From assembly GCA_030524715.1 (NCBI GenBank), contig JAUNGB010000004.1, forward strand, positions 38,049 through 102,048: DNA of 64,000 bases, written 5' to 3'. Source of the DNA: Eubacteriales bacterium (GTDB taxonomy: Bacteria; Bacillota; Clostridia; Lachnospirales; Lachnospiraceae). Every line of letters starts with the position of its first letter. The first letter of the stretch is position 1. The translations under genes and the position numbers were made by a program. Under the pieces are notes generated by a model. It had not been told where the DNA came from, did no database searches, and saw only the letters and a list, made by a program, of their open reading frames with translations. Below are positions 26,987 through 35,447 of this stretch, piece by piece.

Positions 26987-28450
26987 TTAATCAAGGGCTT
27001 TTTCACTCATTTCTTCCAGAAGGTCTTTTTTCAGGTCATATAGCTTATGAGAAAGGTCTACGTAAACCTTCTGAGGGTTGACCAGACGGCGGGATTCATC
27101 CCACAGAGTATTCTGTTCCTTCCGGCAGTATTCACGCAGCTCCATTACAGACGGAGAGGTATAAACACGGCGTCCTTCCTTGATGACGGGAATGAGAAGT
27201 TCACGCAGCTCATAGGTGCCGCCCAGTACTTTTGTCTTTTTCCAAGTATCTACAGGGTCGAAGATGATCATGGTCTCTTCCGGGTCGAAATGCTCGTCTG
27301 TAAGACAGATCAAATCTGCCTTGATCTTCCCGGTGGATTTGCTGTAGATACGGTAAATCGTTTTATCTCCGGGATTAGTGACCTTTTCTGTGTTTTCGGA
27401 CAGCTTAATTTTGGGAACGAAGGTATTGCTCTCCGTATCCTTGACGGCTGCAAGCTTGTAAACGCCGCCAAAGGCAGGATTATCCTTAGAGGTGATCAGG
27501 TTGGTTCCCACGCCCCAGGAGTTGATTTTGGCGTCCTGGGTTTTCAGGCTGTCAATAAGATATTCATCCAGGTCGCTGGAGGCGGATATGATGGCGTCGT
27601 CAAAGCCGGCGGCGGCCAGCATCTTGTAGGCTTCCTTGGAAAGATAAGCAAGGTCTCCGCTGTCGATGCGGATGCCGTATTTTGTCAGAGGAATTCCTTC
27701 CTCACGCATTTCTTCAAATACGCGGATGGCATTGGGAACTCCGGATTTCAGCACGTCGTAGGTATCCACCAGAAGCGTGCAGGAGTTGGGGTACATTTTG
27801 GCGTAGGTTTTAAATGCGGTATATTCGTCAGGAAAGCTCATGATCCAGCTATGTGCATGAGTTCCGAGAACAGGAACATCAAACATTTCGCCTGTAAGTA
27901 CATTGGAGGTACCGATACAGCCTGCGATCACGGCTGCACGGGCGCCGTAAATTCCCGCGTCAGGCCCCTGCGCCCGGCGAAGACCGAATTCCATGACGCC
28001 GTCGCCTTTAGCCGCGTAGCAGACGCGGGCTGCCTTGGTGGCAATGAGGCTCTGGTGGTTGATAATATTCAGGATGGCCGTTTCTACAAGCTGCGCTTCC
28101 ATAATAGGGGCGATGACCTTGACCAGAGGCTCCCGCGGGAATACGACAGTTCCTTCCGGGATGGCATAAATGTCGCCTGTAAAGTGGAAGGTGCTTAAAT
28201 ATTCCAGAAAGTCTTCCTCAAAAATATGGAGGCTTCTCAGATAGGCAATGTCCTCCCCGGTAAAGCGGAGATTTTCAATATATTCGATCATCTGTTCCAG
28301 TCCGGCGGTGATGGCAAAGCTTCCTCCGCAGGGATTGGTACGGTAAAACATATCAAAAATAACGGTCTGATTGGTTGGGTTTTTAAAATAACCCTGCATC
28401 ATGGTCAATTCATAAAGATCGGTGAGCAGAGTCAGGTTATTTGCTCTCAT
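26987..28450 (-). CDS. pncB: Nicotinate phosphoribosyltransferase
   Basis: A 487-residue enzyme making nicotinate mononucleotide from nicotinate and PRPP in NAD salvage. Family hallmarks: LLTDLYELTMMQGYF near the start, FGLRRAQGPDAG, GTHAHSWIMSF, LVDTYDVLKSGVPNAI and RIDSGDLAYLSKEAY. The ATG at 28450 is preceded by AAAGGAG; the extra 12 upstream codons are not supported. Cytoplasmic. The flanking peptidase is unrelated in function. Confidence 0.96.
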   Translation of the reverse strand: MRANNLTLLTDLYELTMMQGYFKNPTNQTVIFDMFYRTNPCGGSFAITAGLEQMIEYIENLRFTGEDIAYLRSLHIFEEDFLEYLSTFHFTGDIYAIPEGTVVFPREPLVKVIAPIMEAQLVETAILNIINHQSLIATKAARVCYAAKGDGVMEFGLRRAQGPDAGIYGARAAVIAGCIGTSNVLTGEMFDVPVLGTHAHSWIMSFPDEYTAFKTYAKMYPNSCTLLVDTYDVLKSGVPNAIRVFEEMREEGIPLTKYGIRIDSGDLAYLSKEAYKMLAAAGFDDAIISASSDLDEYLIDSLKTQDAKINSWGVGTNLITSKDNPAFGGVYKLAAVKDTESNTFVPKIKLSENTEKVTNPGDKTIYRIYSKSTGKIKADLICLTDEHFDPEETMIIFDPVDTWKKTKVLGGTYELRELLIPVIKEGRRVYTSPSVMELREYCRKEQNTLWDESRRLVNPQKVYVDLSHKLYDLKKDLLEEMSEKALD

Positions 28451-28645
28451 GTGTTTTCTCCTTTGAAATGAGGTAAATCGCTGCAACGCTAAAAATTTAC
28501 TCTATTATAACATACTTTTAACAGATAGAAGCAAAAATATTAGAGAAAATAAAAATAAAAAAATTAAAAAAAGGGCTTGCATTTTGCCTCAGAGTGTTAT
28601 ATAATACCACATGTCGCAAGCGAAAAGCGAGCAAGTAAAAAGTAG

Positions 28646-28717
28646 AGGGCTATCGCCAAACGGTAAGGCAACGGACTCTGACTCCGTCATTTCAAGGTTC
28701 GAATCCTTGTAGCCCTG
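28646..28717 (+). tRNA. tRNA-Gln (anticodon CUG)
   Basis: A complete cloverleaf: acceptor AGGGCTA/TAGCCCT with discriminator G, D arm TCGCCAAACGGTAAGGCA, anticodon stem ACGGA/TCCGT with loop CTCTGAC (anticodon CTG), and T arm CAAGGTTCGAATCCTTG. CCA is not encoded. It is followed by a terminator and directly precedes an AT-rich cassette, a common integration site for mobile DNA. Confidence 0.93.
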
Positions 28718-28728
28718 TTTAAGAGAAC

Positions 28729-28758
28729 GGGTATCTTCGGCAAGAAGATGCCCTTTTT
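28729..28758 (+). terminator. Terminator of tRNA-Gln
   Basis: GGGTATCTT (28729-28737) and AAGATGCCC (28745-28753) pair with one G-U, followed by TTTTT (28754-28758). Confidence 0.8.
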
Positions 28759-28809
28759 GTGTGCAACGAAAATTAAAATGATTATTCTGTATGCTGGTAT
28801 TGATTTTAC

Positions 28810-28825
28810 GTAACATATATGTTAC
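28810..28825. promoter_or_regulatory. 16-bp palindrome upstream of the XRE regulator
   Basis: GTAACATATATGTTAC is a perfect palindrome 31 bases before the XRE gene. XRE-family repressors bind such dyads, so this is the likely operator of the cassette. Confidence 0.6.
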
Positions 28826-28856
28826 ATTAGGATAAATACAAGTGAGGTATAGAAAA

Positions 28857-29129
28857 GTGGAAATTACTAAAGAAAGCAATGATATTATAGAAAAGCAAAA
28901 AATAGTCAAACAGAGGCTTGTAGAGCGATATATCGAGTATAGAAAGATAAGGAATCTTACGCAAGAAGATTTAGCCCATATTATGGGAATTAAGCGACCA
29001 AATATAAGCCGTTTTGAAAGTGGGCAGTGCAACCCAACCTTAGATTTATTAGTGAAAATGGCCGAGTGCATGGATTTGGAAATTAGGATAGATTTAGTAG
29101 ATAAGCGGGAGGAAAATAATAATGAATAA
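28857..29129 (+). CDS. XRE-family helix-turn-helix regulator
   Basis: A 90-residue protein with the HTH segment RNLTQEDLAHIMGIKRPNIS at about residues 32-51 and a short acidic tail. The GTG at 28857 is preceded by GAGG at 28845-28848, better spaced than the GTG at 28842. Its stop lies inside the next gene (8-base overlap), so it is translationally coupled to the helicase. The single-domain form suggests an autoregulator of the cassette. The AT-rich codon use begins here. Confidence 0.85.
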   Translation: MEITKESNDIIEKQKIVKQRLVERYIEYRKIRNLTQEDLAHIMGIKRPNISRFESGQCNPTLDLLVKMAECMDLEIRIDLVDKREENNNE

Positions 29130-31140
29130 AAGCAACAGTTTGTTTTATACAAATATAGAAAATCGGGATGGGGTAGAGAAGATCTTTGCGGAATTAGAGG
29201 AATATGCGGAAAAAGGAATTAATCCCGTATATATTATTAACAAGCCATTAGAAGAAAAGATTGTGTCCTATGGTTATGAGAAGGGACTGGTAATTTTAAT
29301 TCCTAAGCATAAAATTATGTTTATCAATTATGGAAATAGTGTGGGAAAGTTTAATGATTTTTATGAAGATTTTGTTGAAGATTTAGGGCAATTGTCGAAA
29401 AAATATGAATATACGAAAATTTTGGGAAGACCAAGACAGTGGAAAAGCGATTTTACTGTAAGATATAACTTTGAAGAAATAAAAACACTTAAATTATCAG
29501 ATTTTTTAGGAAAAAATAAATTACAATCGAAGGAAGATACTAGAAAAGGGGAATTTTTAATTTCGTTATTAACGGGTAGCATTAATGATGTTGATAGAAC
29601 TGGAATTGATTATCCTGAAACGGTATTAGAAAAAATAAGAAGAAAAATAATTTTATTTGATGGAGATCAGACCAGATTTATTTTTGATGAACCACACAAG
29701 GATAGAATTATTATTCAGGGATTGGCCGGTACTGGAAAAACGGAATTGCTGCTGCACAAAATAAAAGAATTGTATTTAAATAAACAAGAATTGAAGATTG
29801 TATTTACTTGTCATAATAAAATATTGGCGGAAAATTTGCGAGAGAGGATTCCTGAATTTTTTGATTTTATGAAAGTAGATGAGCAGATTAAATGGAATGA
29901 AAAATTGTGGGTTATGAGCGGATGGGGTTCGAAAAGTGACTCTAATTCTGGTGTATATAGTTATATATGTACCCACTATAATATCCCTTTTGAAAGGTTT
30001 TCTTATAGCATAACATTTGATGGCGTATGCAGAAGAGCTTTGAAAAAGTTGAATGAACTAGATAATTTCGAAGCATGTTTCGATTATATTTTAATTGACG
30101 AAAGCCAGGATTTCACAGATGGTTTTTTTGAATTATGCAAAAAAGTGACAAGAAATTGCCTGTATATAGCAGGAGATATATTTCAAAATGTTTTCGAAAA
30201 AGAATCCGTTAGTGAAGTTAATCCGGATTTTCTGCTGAATAAATGTTATCGAACTGATCCTAAAACGCTGATGTGTGCTCATGCTATAGGGATGGGATTA
30301 TTTACAAATGAGCCGGAAACTTATTTAAGATGGTTGGATGATAAAGCATGGGAGGCATGTGGATATGATATAGAGAAGTCGGAAGGCTTTTATAATTTGC
30401 GTAGAAAACCATTGAGAAGATTTGAAGATTTGGGAAATACGGGCATAAAAAATATCGAAATTTTGTCGATTGATAGGAACGAATACATTATTCAAATTCT
30501 AAATATTATTGAAGAATTGAAAAAAAATAATCCTACTTTACGGCCAGACGACATAGGAATTATGTTTTTAGAAAATATTAACAGTAATTATCAGTTGGCA
30601 AACAAGCTTCAAGAATCTATTGGTGAAAAATTTGGCTGGGATGTAAATATTGGATATGAAACAAAAGAAAAAAGAAAAGGCGCGGTTTTTGTAAGCAACA
30701 GGAACAATGTTAAAGGTTTAGAGTTCCCGTTTGTAATTTGTTTGACGCAGAATGAATTGGATAAGGATTTGCAAAATAGAAATTCAATTTATATGATGCT
30801 AACGCGTTCATTTATAACGTCTTATTTTATTATACCCAATGAAAAAATGGAGTTAGTTGAAAAAATGGAACAGGGTGTAGACTTTGTGAACGAAAATGGT
30901 TATCTGCATGTTAAAGAGCCAAATTCAAATCAAAAGGAAATCTTGAATAATGCGATAATTAATAGAAGCAATATCTATAAATCTCAACATGACATAGTTG
31001 AAGAAATTATGGACAAAATGAGTATAGAAAAAACATACAGGAGTAAACTTCATAGTATCATTAAAACCGGTTATAAGGATGAACTTGATCGTGATAGATT
31101 GTATGAGATCATAAGGACGAATTATAGTTTAATGAATTAA
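29122..31140 (+). CDS. UvrD-like superfamily 1 helicase
   Basis: A 672-residue protein. Residues 1-170 have no clear family match. Then come Walker A IIIQGLAGTGKTELLL (near 200), motif II YILIDESQDFTD (near 327), a motif V-like NNVKGLEFPFVICL (near 531) and motif VI-like MMLTRSFITSYF (near 557). The order is that of SF1 UvrD/Rep-type ATPases, and a C-terminal tail of about 100 residues follows. ATG 29122 has GGGAGG at 29107-29112. It is cytoplasmic and probably DNA- or RNA-translocating. Position behind a tRNA, AT-rich sequence and partner genes suggest a defence role, which is an inference. Confidence 0.82.
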   Translation: MNKSNSLFYTNIENRDGVEKIFAELEEYAEKGINPVYIINKPLEEKIVSYGYEKGLVILIPKHKIMFINYGNSVGKFNDFYEDFVEDLGQLSKKYEYTKILGRPRQWKSDFTVRYNFEEIKTLKLSDFLGKNKLQSKEDTRKGEFLISLLTGSINDVDRTGIDYPETVLEKIRRKIILFDGDQTRFIFDEPHKDRIIIQGLAGTGKTELLLHKIKELYLNKQELKIVFTCHNKILAENLRERIPEFFDFMKVDEQIKWNEKLWVMSGWGSKSDSNSGVYSYICTHYNIPFERFSYSITFDGVCRRALKKLNELDNFEACFDYILIDESQDFTDGFFELCKKVTRNCLYIAGDIFQNVFEKESVSEVNPDFLLNKCYRTDPKTLMCAHAIGMGLFTNEPETYLRWLDDKAWEACGYDIEKSEGFYNLRRKPLRRFEDLGNTGIKNIEILSIDRNEYIIQILNIIEELKKNNPTLRPDDIGIMFLENINSNYQLANKLQESIGEKFGWDVNIGYETKEKRKGAVFVSNRNNVKGLEFPFVICLTQNELDKDLQNRNSIYMMLTRSFITSYFIIPNEKMELVEKMEQGVDFVNENGYLHVKEPNSNQKEILNNAIINRSNIYKSQHDIVEEIMDKMSIEKTYRSKLHSIIKTGYKDELDRDRLYEIIRTNYSLMN

Positions 31141-31152
31141 GGGATAATGGCC

Positions 31153-31809
31153 ATGAAAATTATAGAAAGAAAAATTGGGGAATTCTTCTGTGAAAAGGTA
31201 ATAAAGCCGATTCGAAATAAGCAGGATGCAATATTGCTTTTGCTTGAAACACTCAAGCTGGTAAATGGTAATGAAAATGGAATTACGAAGGAAAGAGGAA
31301 GAGTTATCATCTGTATAGATAAAATGAATAGAATTTTTTATGAAACAGATGAAAAGATTTTTTCTCTCTGTTTTCCTTTTTCGTTGGAAGAAAAAGAAAA
31401 TCATTATTTTAGAATTTATGATAATCTGACAGACTTGGAGATAACGAATCAAATGATATCGCTATTAATAAGTATTTTTAGAAAAGATGGAAAGCTGGGA
31501 GAGTCGCTGGAAAATGTGATGGATTTTATTATCGAAAGTGCAGAAGATTATGAATATCAGAATATTGATGATATATGGAGATTATTGTTTAAGCTTTGGT
31601 ATATGGAAGATGGATATATACGATATGATTACGACCCTGAGCATGAAAATAATAAAATACATCCGCTGCATCATTTAGATGTGAACTATTCATCGGGAAC
31701 TACATATAAGATTGGATTGATGGATGCATTAAAAATTGATGAATTAAGGGATATTTTGGATACAACAACGGATTGTTTATATTTAGCTGCAAAGAATACA
31801 TGTTGTTAA
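31153..31809 (+). CDS. Unrecognised protein, third gene of the XRE-helicase cassette
   Basis: A 218-residue, rather acidic protein that starts MKIIERKIGEFFCEKVIKPI. No family is recognised, and there is no signal peptide or membrane segment. AAGGGA at 31139-31144 fits ATG 31153 better than ATG 31147. It begins 12 bases after the helicase and shares its AT-rich composition, so it belongs to the same unit. Two tryptophan-rich segments (IWRLLFKLWYMEDGYIRY) and a helical C-terminus are visible. It could be an effector, an immunity protein or a helicase partner. Confidence 0.7.
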   Translation: MKIIERKIGEFFCEKVIKPIRNKQDAILLLLETLKLVNGNENGITKERGRVIICIDKMNRIFYETDEKIFSLCFPFSLEEKENHYFRIYDNLTDLEITNQMISLLISIFRKDGKLGESLENVMDFIIESAEDYEYQNIDDIWRLLFKLWYMEDGYIRYDYDPEHENNKIHPLHHLDVNYSSGTTYKIGLMDALKIDELRDILDTTTDCLYLAAKNTCC

Positions 31810-31912
31810 GATGATACATAAGATTTTACCATATCTTTTCTATCTAAAAGGGCTAAAGTGATTTTGGCTGATTTAATTATCCAAGTCAGGAACTGAACCG
31901 TATTCAACCGAA

Positions 31913-31936
31913 AGCCAGGGTCTGCCGCTCCTGGCT
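31913..31936 (-). terminator. Weak hairpin 3' of the LysR pair
   Basis: AGCCAGG (31913-31919) and CCTGGCT (31930-31936), a 7-bp stem downstream of the leftward LysR genes. No strong T-run; low certainty. It also marks the change from AT-rich cassette DNA to the GC-richer tannin region. Confidence 0.35.
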
Positions 31937-31989
31937 ATGGGGCGAACACTGTGGCGGGGGAGGTGTTTTGCGCGGCATCCGCGGGGCGG

Positions 31990-32889
31990 TCAAAGGGACT
32001 GAAGAAAGGACTTGCGGAATTCCTCAAAAAATAATTGTACGGCTTTGTTTTCTTCAGATGCTTTGTAGTAAAGATATTCATTAAAACGGCAGGCATCCGT
32101 GGAAATTCCCGTAAAAAAGATATTATTTGATACAAAGCTTTTGATATATCTGGGTACCAGGGCAATGCCGCGGCCAAGCTGCACTTCATATAATGCGGTT
32201 GGGAGATTGGGAGCTTTTATACAGTTCACCTGATTGCGGGTGTATTTTTGCACAAGCAGCCAGTTTTGGGCATATGGACCGAAAAGCTGATGAGAAAAAG
32301 GGACAACGATGGTCTCTCCTTCCAGTTCCCGCAGTTGGAGCGTGGATTTGGAAAGCAAAGGATGACCGGGGTATAAAGCCGCATAAATCCCATGGCTCTG
32401 GATCAAATGTGCCTGGATACCCTGAGGCAGGTGGAGAAACTCGCATGGGGTAAAAAGAAAATCGTATTCCAGGTTATTCAGCATGTCTTCAGATGTGCCT
32501 TCTGACAAAACGGTTACCTCTATATGGATATCCGGGTATTTCTCCATAAACCGACTGATAAAAACACGGATATGGGACGCATAGGACAGTTCCAGTACGC
32601 AGGCTATATGAATCCTGCCCGTAAGAGGAATATCTGTGAGATGGACCAGATTGGCGGCTTCGCTGCATTTGTCGATCAGTCCTGCAGCCTTGCTGGAAAG
32701 CAGAAATCCTGCGTCGGTCAAAGTAACGCCATGAGTTGTCCGGAAAAACAGTTTTGTGTTTAATTCCGATTCCATTTCTTTGATATGCTTGGAAAGGGTG
32801 GACTGGGAAATATAAAGGGCTGCTGCGGCTTTGCTGTAGCTGAGTGTTTTGGACAGGATCAGAAATTCATAAAGTTTTTGTGTGTTCAT
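31990..32889 (-). CDS. LysR-family transcriptional regulator
   Basis: A 299-residue regulator. The helix-turn-helix is SYSKAAAALYISQSTLSKHI near residues 16-35, then a substrate-binding domain containing FFRTTHGVTLTDAG and RGIALVPRYI. ATG 32889 follows GGAGGAGACC, whereas the longer upstream frame overlaps the neighbouring gene. It overlaps the stop of the upstream LysR gene by 23 bases, so the two are co-translated. Divergent from the galloyl-ester operon, it is a probable activator responding to a phenolic acid, as TanR-type LysR proteins do in lactobacilli. Confidence 0.9.
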   Translation of the reverse strand: MNTQKLYEFLILSKTLSYSKAAAALYISQSTLSKHIKEMESELNTKLFFRTTHGVTLTDAGFLLSSKAAGLIDKCSEAANLVHLTDIPLTGRIHIACVLELSYASHIRVFISRFMEKYPDIHIEVTVLSEGTSEDMLNNLEYDFLFTPCEFLHLPQGIQAHLIQSHGIYAALYPGHPLLSKSTLQLRELEGETIVVPFSHQLFGPYAQNWLLVQKYTRNQVNCIKAPNLPTALYEVQLGRGIALVPRYIKSFVSNNIFFTGISTDACRFNEYLYYKASEENKAVQLFFEEFRKSFLQSL

Positions 32890-33784
32890 GGCGGGTCTCC
32901 TCCCTGATAAAGTTGGTGAAGGCGGATACAAACAGCTTAATTTCCGGTTTGGCATTACCGGGATAATAGAACAGGCAAGAAGGCGCCTCATATTTTATGT
33001 CATTTACCGGAAGCGCCACTGAATTGGGAGGCACATTCAAAAAGGGAGTAGGCGACAGGATGATTCCTTTTTGGATAGGCACAAGCAATTCATAAAATGG
33101 GGTTGATGTATTATGCTCATATTGAGAATAACGGATCTCGGCAGCCTGAAGATTCGCAAGCTGAAAATCACGGATGCAGTGCTCCTTGGTCATGGGATAT
33201 AAAATAAAACGTTCATTATCCAGATCCTTCATGGATACGGAAATACCGGAAGCAAGTCTGTGGGTGGAGGGCAAAAGCACATGGGGCTGTGTGTGGGAGA
33301 TGAGGAACCTGGAAATCCCTGCAGGCTTAAACCGATTCAAAACAGAGGCAAAATAAAAATCCACATGTCCGGATAACAGACCTTCCGTAATCGAATAGAA
33401 CGTATCGTCTATAAGATCCAACTGGCTTTGAGGATATCTGGCGTTGATGATATCCAGAAAGGGTCCGAGAAAAAACGGCAGTCCGGAGCCGGAAATGGCA
33501 ATGCGCAAACTGGAAAAAGCTTTGTCGTTGGCGGAAGCCAGTTCCTTTTTCAAATTCTGGTATTCCCGGACGATCTTGACTGCATCCTTATAAAAAAGAG
33601 AGCCGGCTTTTGTTAAGATCATCTTCGAGCCGCCCGGTTCAAACAGCGTAATCCCCAGGGATTGTTCAAAAGTGCGGAAACGGGCGCTTAAGGTTGCCGG
33701 AGAAATACGAAGTTCTTTTGCCGCTTTTGCGATACTCTTGTTATCTGCGATCATGACAAATTCCTGCAGGCGGTTAAAATCCAT
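32867..33784 (-). CDS. LysR-family transcriptional regulator, second copy
   Basis: A 305-residue LysR protein with the HTH NKSIAKAAKELRISPATLSA near residues 14-33 and an effector domain. It is not a close copy of the 31990 gene. Start at 33784 with GAGGA just upstream. It faces the esterase gene 34057 across a 272-base region. Two LysR regulators side by side occur near gallate genes in Lactobacillus plantarum (by memory), supporting a phenolic-ligand role. Confidence 0.9.
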   Translation of the reverse strand: MDFNRLQEFVMIADNKSIAKAAKELRISPATLSARFRTFEQSLGITLFEPGGSKMILTKAGSLFYKDAVKIVREYQNLKKELASANDKAFSSLRIAISGSGLPFFLGPFLDIINARYPQSQLDLIDDTFYSITEGLLSGHVDFYFASVLNRFKPAGISRFLISHTQPHVLLPSTHRLASGISVSMKDLDNERFILYPMTKEHCIRDFQLANLQAAEIRYSQYEHNTSTPFYELLVPIQKGIILSPTPFLNVPPNSVALPVNDIKYEAPSCLFYYPGNAKPEIKLFVSAFTNFIREETRHEHTKTL

Positions 33785-34056
33785 TACAATCCTCCTCTTT
33801 ATAATATCTTATAGCATTTCTTTTTTTATGTAACAGAACATTTTTGCGTATCAAACCAAATTTCCCAGTGGAAGTATGTGAATAGGAACGGTTCCGGCAG
33901 TCCGGAGCCATTACGAATAATAAAATTATAGAAGGAATCCTTTCTAAAGTCAACAAAAATATGGAATAACAGAAGTGCCGAACGGACTTACTATTTTATA
34001 TTGATAATGCTAAAGTGAAACTACAGATAAAGAGCATCAGGAAAGGGAGGATGACA
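33785..34056. promoter_or_regulatory. Divergent control region of the galloyl-ester operon
   Basis: The region between the LysR pair and the esterase contains short dyads that may be LysR sites, including GGAACGGTTCC (33885-33895) and a near-palindromic AGAAGGAATCCTTTCT (33930-33945). No confident promoter hexamers were identified. Confidence 0.4.
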
Positions 34057-35394
34057 ATGAAAAGGGTATTGATCTGTACGTTGGCAGCGGGATTGCTGTT
34101 CGGAACTGAATGTACGGTTTTTGCTGATGAGAGTGTGGCGGGAACTTATACATTTGAGGAATCTGCCATGGGCGGACAGTTTACAGTGCCATGGACGCTG
34201 GAACTGCGGGAGGATGATACGTATACTCTCACAGAGGCGAACGCGTTTATGGGGCAGCAGGTATATGAAGGCACCTATACCTGTGAAGACGGATTGATCA
34301 TCACCGGGCCGTTTGAAAACGACCCGCCGCAGGCAACGTTTTTTGAGAGTGATAAGTCCTGTAAATGGACTTTGGACGGCGATACCTGTACGCCGGTGAA
34401 CTACAGCGAAGACAGCTCTGCACCGGAAAACGGGCAGGGAAACGTTGGCATACCAGACGGTGATCTTCCGGGCGACGGCTTACCGGATGGCGGTTTGCCG
34501 GAGGGAGGACTTCCGGCCAGAGAGGGAATGACGGAAATGAATGGGGCCGCTGCTGAAAGCAATGCGGATGCCACAGAAGCATATGCATCAAATTCGGAAT
34601 CACAGATCTGCGATATTTATCTGCCGGAGGGCGATGGAAAACATCCTGTGATCGTGCTGGTACATGGCGGAGGCTTCCTGTTTGGGGATCAGAGAATGGA
34701 ACTCATTCAGCCAGTGATCGAGACGGGGGTTGAAAACGGATACGCGGTAATCAGCGTAGATTACCGGAAATCCGCAGAGGCAGTATTTCCGGCTGCGCTG
34801 TCAGATGTAAAGGCTGCCGTGCGTTTTGTTCGCGCCAATGCAGAGGAATACGGGTTCGACGCCGATAACATCACCATCTGGGGAGAATCGGCGGGAGCAT
34901 ATCTGGCTTTGATGACTGCATTGACGCCGGATGTGGAAGAGCTGAATGGCGATGTGGAAGAGAACAGGGAGGAATCATCATCGGTAAAGGCGCTGGTAGA
35001 TTTCTATGGTCCGGTAGAATTTTATACCATGGACGAAGAATATGCAGCCCTTGGAACAACGAACACTACCTATTCGGAGGATAGCTCCTTTGAAAGCAAG
35101 TTTCTTGGGCAGGCCGTCGGCGAAGATGAAGAGACGACCTATCAGACATACTGGGAAACCTATAAAGATAAACTGCCGGAGGACTTTACCCTGAAAGCCT
35201 GGATCCAGGTTGGCAATGCGGATGCCAGCGTACCCTATACCCAGTCAGAGAATTTTGCAGAACGGTTAGGGGAGGTTCTGGGAGCAGAGAATGTGAATTT
35301 CGGAATCCTGGAAGGCGCAGGTCACGAGGACGCGGTATTTTATACGGAAGAAAATCTGGCGGCGATTTTTGAATTTCTGAAGACCGCAGAATAA
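34057..35394 (+). CDS. Secreted alpha/beta hydrolase (esterase/feruloyl- or galloyl-esterase-like)
   Basis: A 445-residue secreted enzyme. The signal peptide MKRVLICTLAAGLLFGTECT leads into a beta-rich lipocalin-like domain to about residue 125. A Pro/Gly-rich linker (about 131-155, repeats of GLPEGG/GLPDGG type) precedes the hydrolase. It has the oxyanion motif VHGGGFLFGD near 202, the nucleophile GESAG near 275, an Asp in NADAS and His in GAGHED. AGGGAGG gives ATG 34057. BD-FAE-like esterases remove hydroxycinnamoyl or acetyl groups; next to the tannase it may act on galloyl or related esters outside the cell. Gene order suggests it is the first gene of the operon. Confidence 0.82.
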   Translation: MKRVLICTLAAGLLFGTECTVFADESVAGTYTFEESAMGGQFTVPWTLELREDDTYTLTEANAFMGQQVYEGTYTCEDGLIITGPFENDPPQATFFESDKSCKWTLDGDTCTPVNYSEDSSAPENGQGNVGIPDGDLPGDGLPDGGLPEGGLPAREGMTEMNGAAAESNADATEAYASNSESQICDIYLPEGDGKHPVIVLVHGGGFLFGDQRMELIQPVIETGVENGYAVISVDYRKSAEAVFPAALSDVKAAVRFVRANAEEYGFDADNITIWGESAGAYLALMTALTPDVEELNGDVEENREESSSVKALVDFYGPVEFYTMDEEYAALGTTNTTYSEDSSFESKFLGQAVGEDEETTYQTYWETYKDKLPEDFTLKAWIQVGNADASVPYTQSENFAERLGEVLGAENVNFGILEGAGHEDAVFYTEENLAAIFEFLKTAE

Positions 35395-35447
35395 CAATGT
35401 GAAAAATGTGCGGATAAAGCACGCAAAAGACAAAGGAGGTTACAAAA

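Noticed and set aside
27047-28198. Long rightward open frame of 383 codons opposite pncB
   Set aside because: It is the antisense shadow of a clear pncB gene, has no family pattern and no ribosome site.
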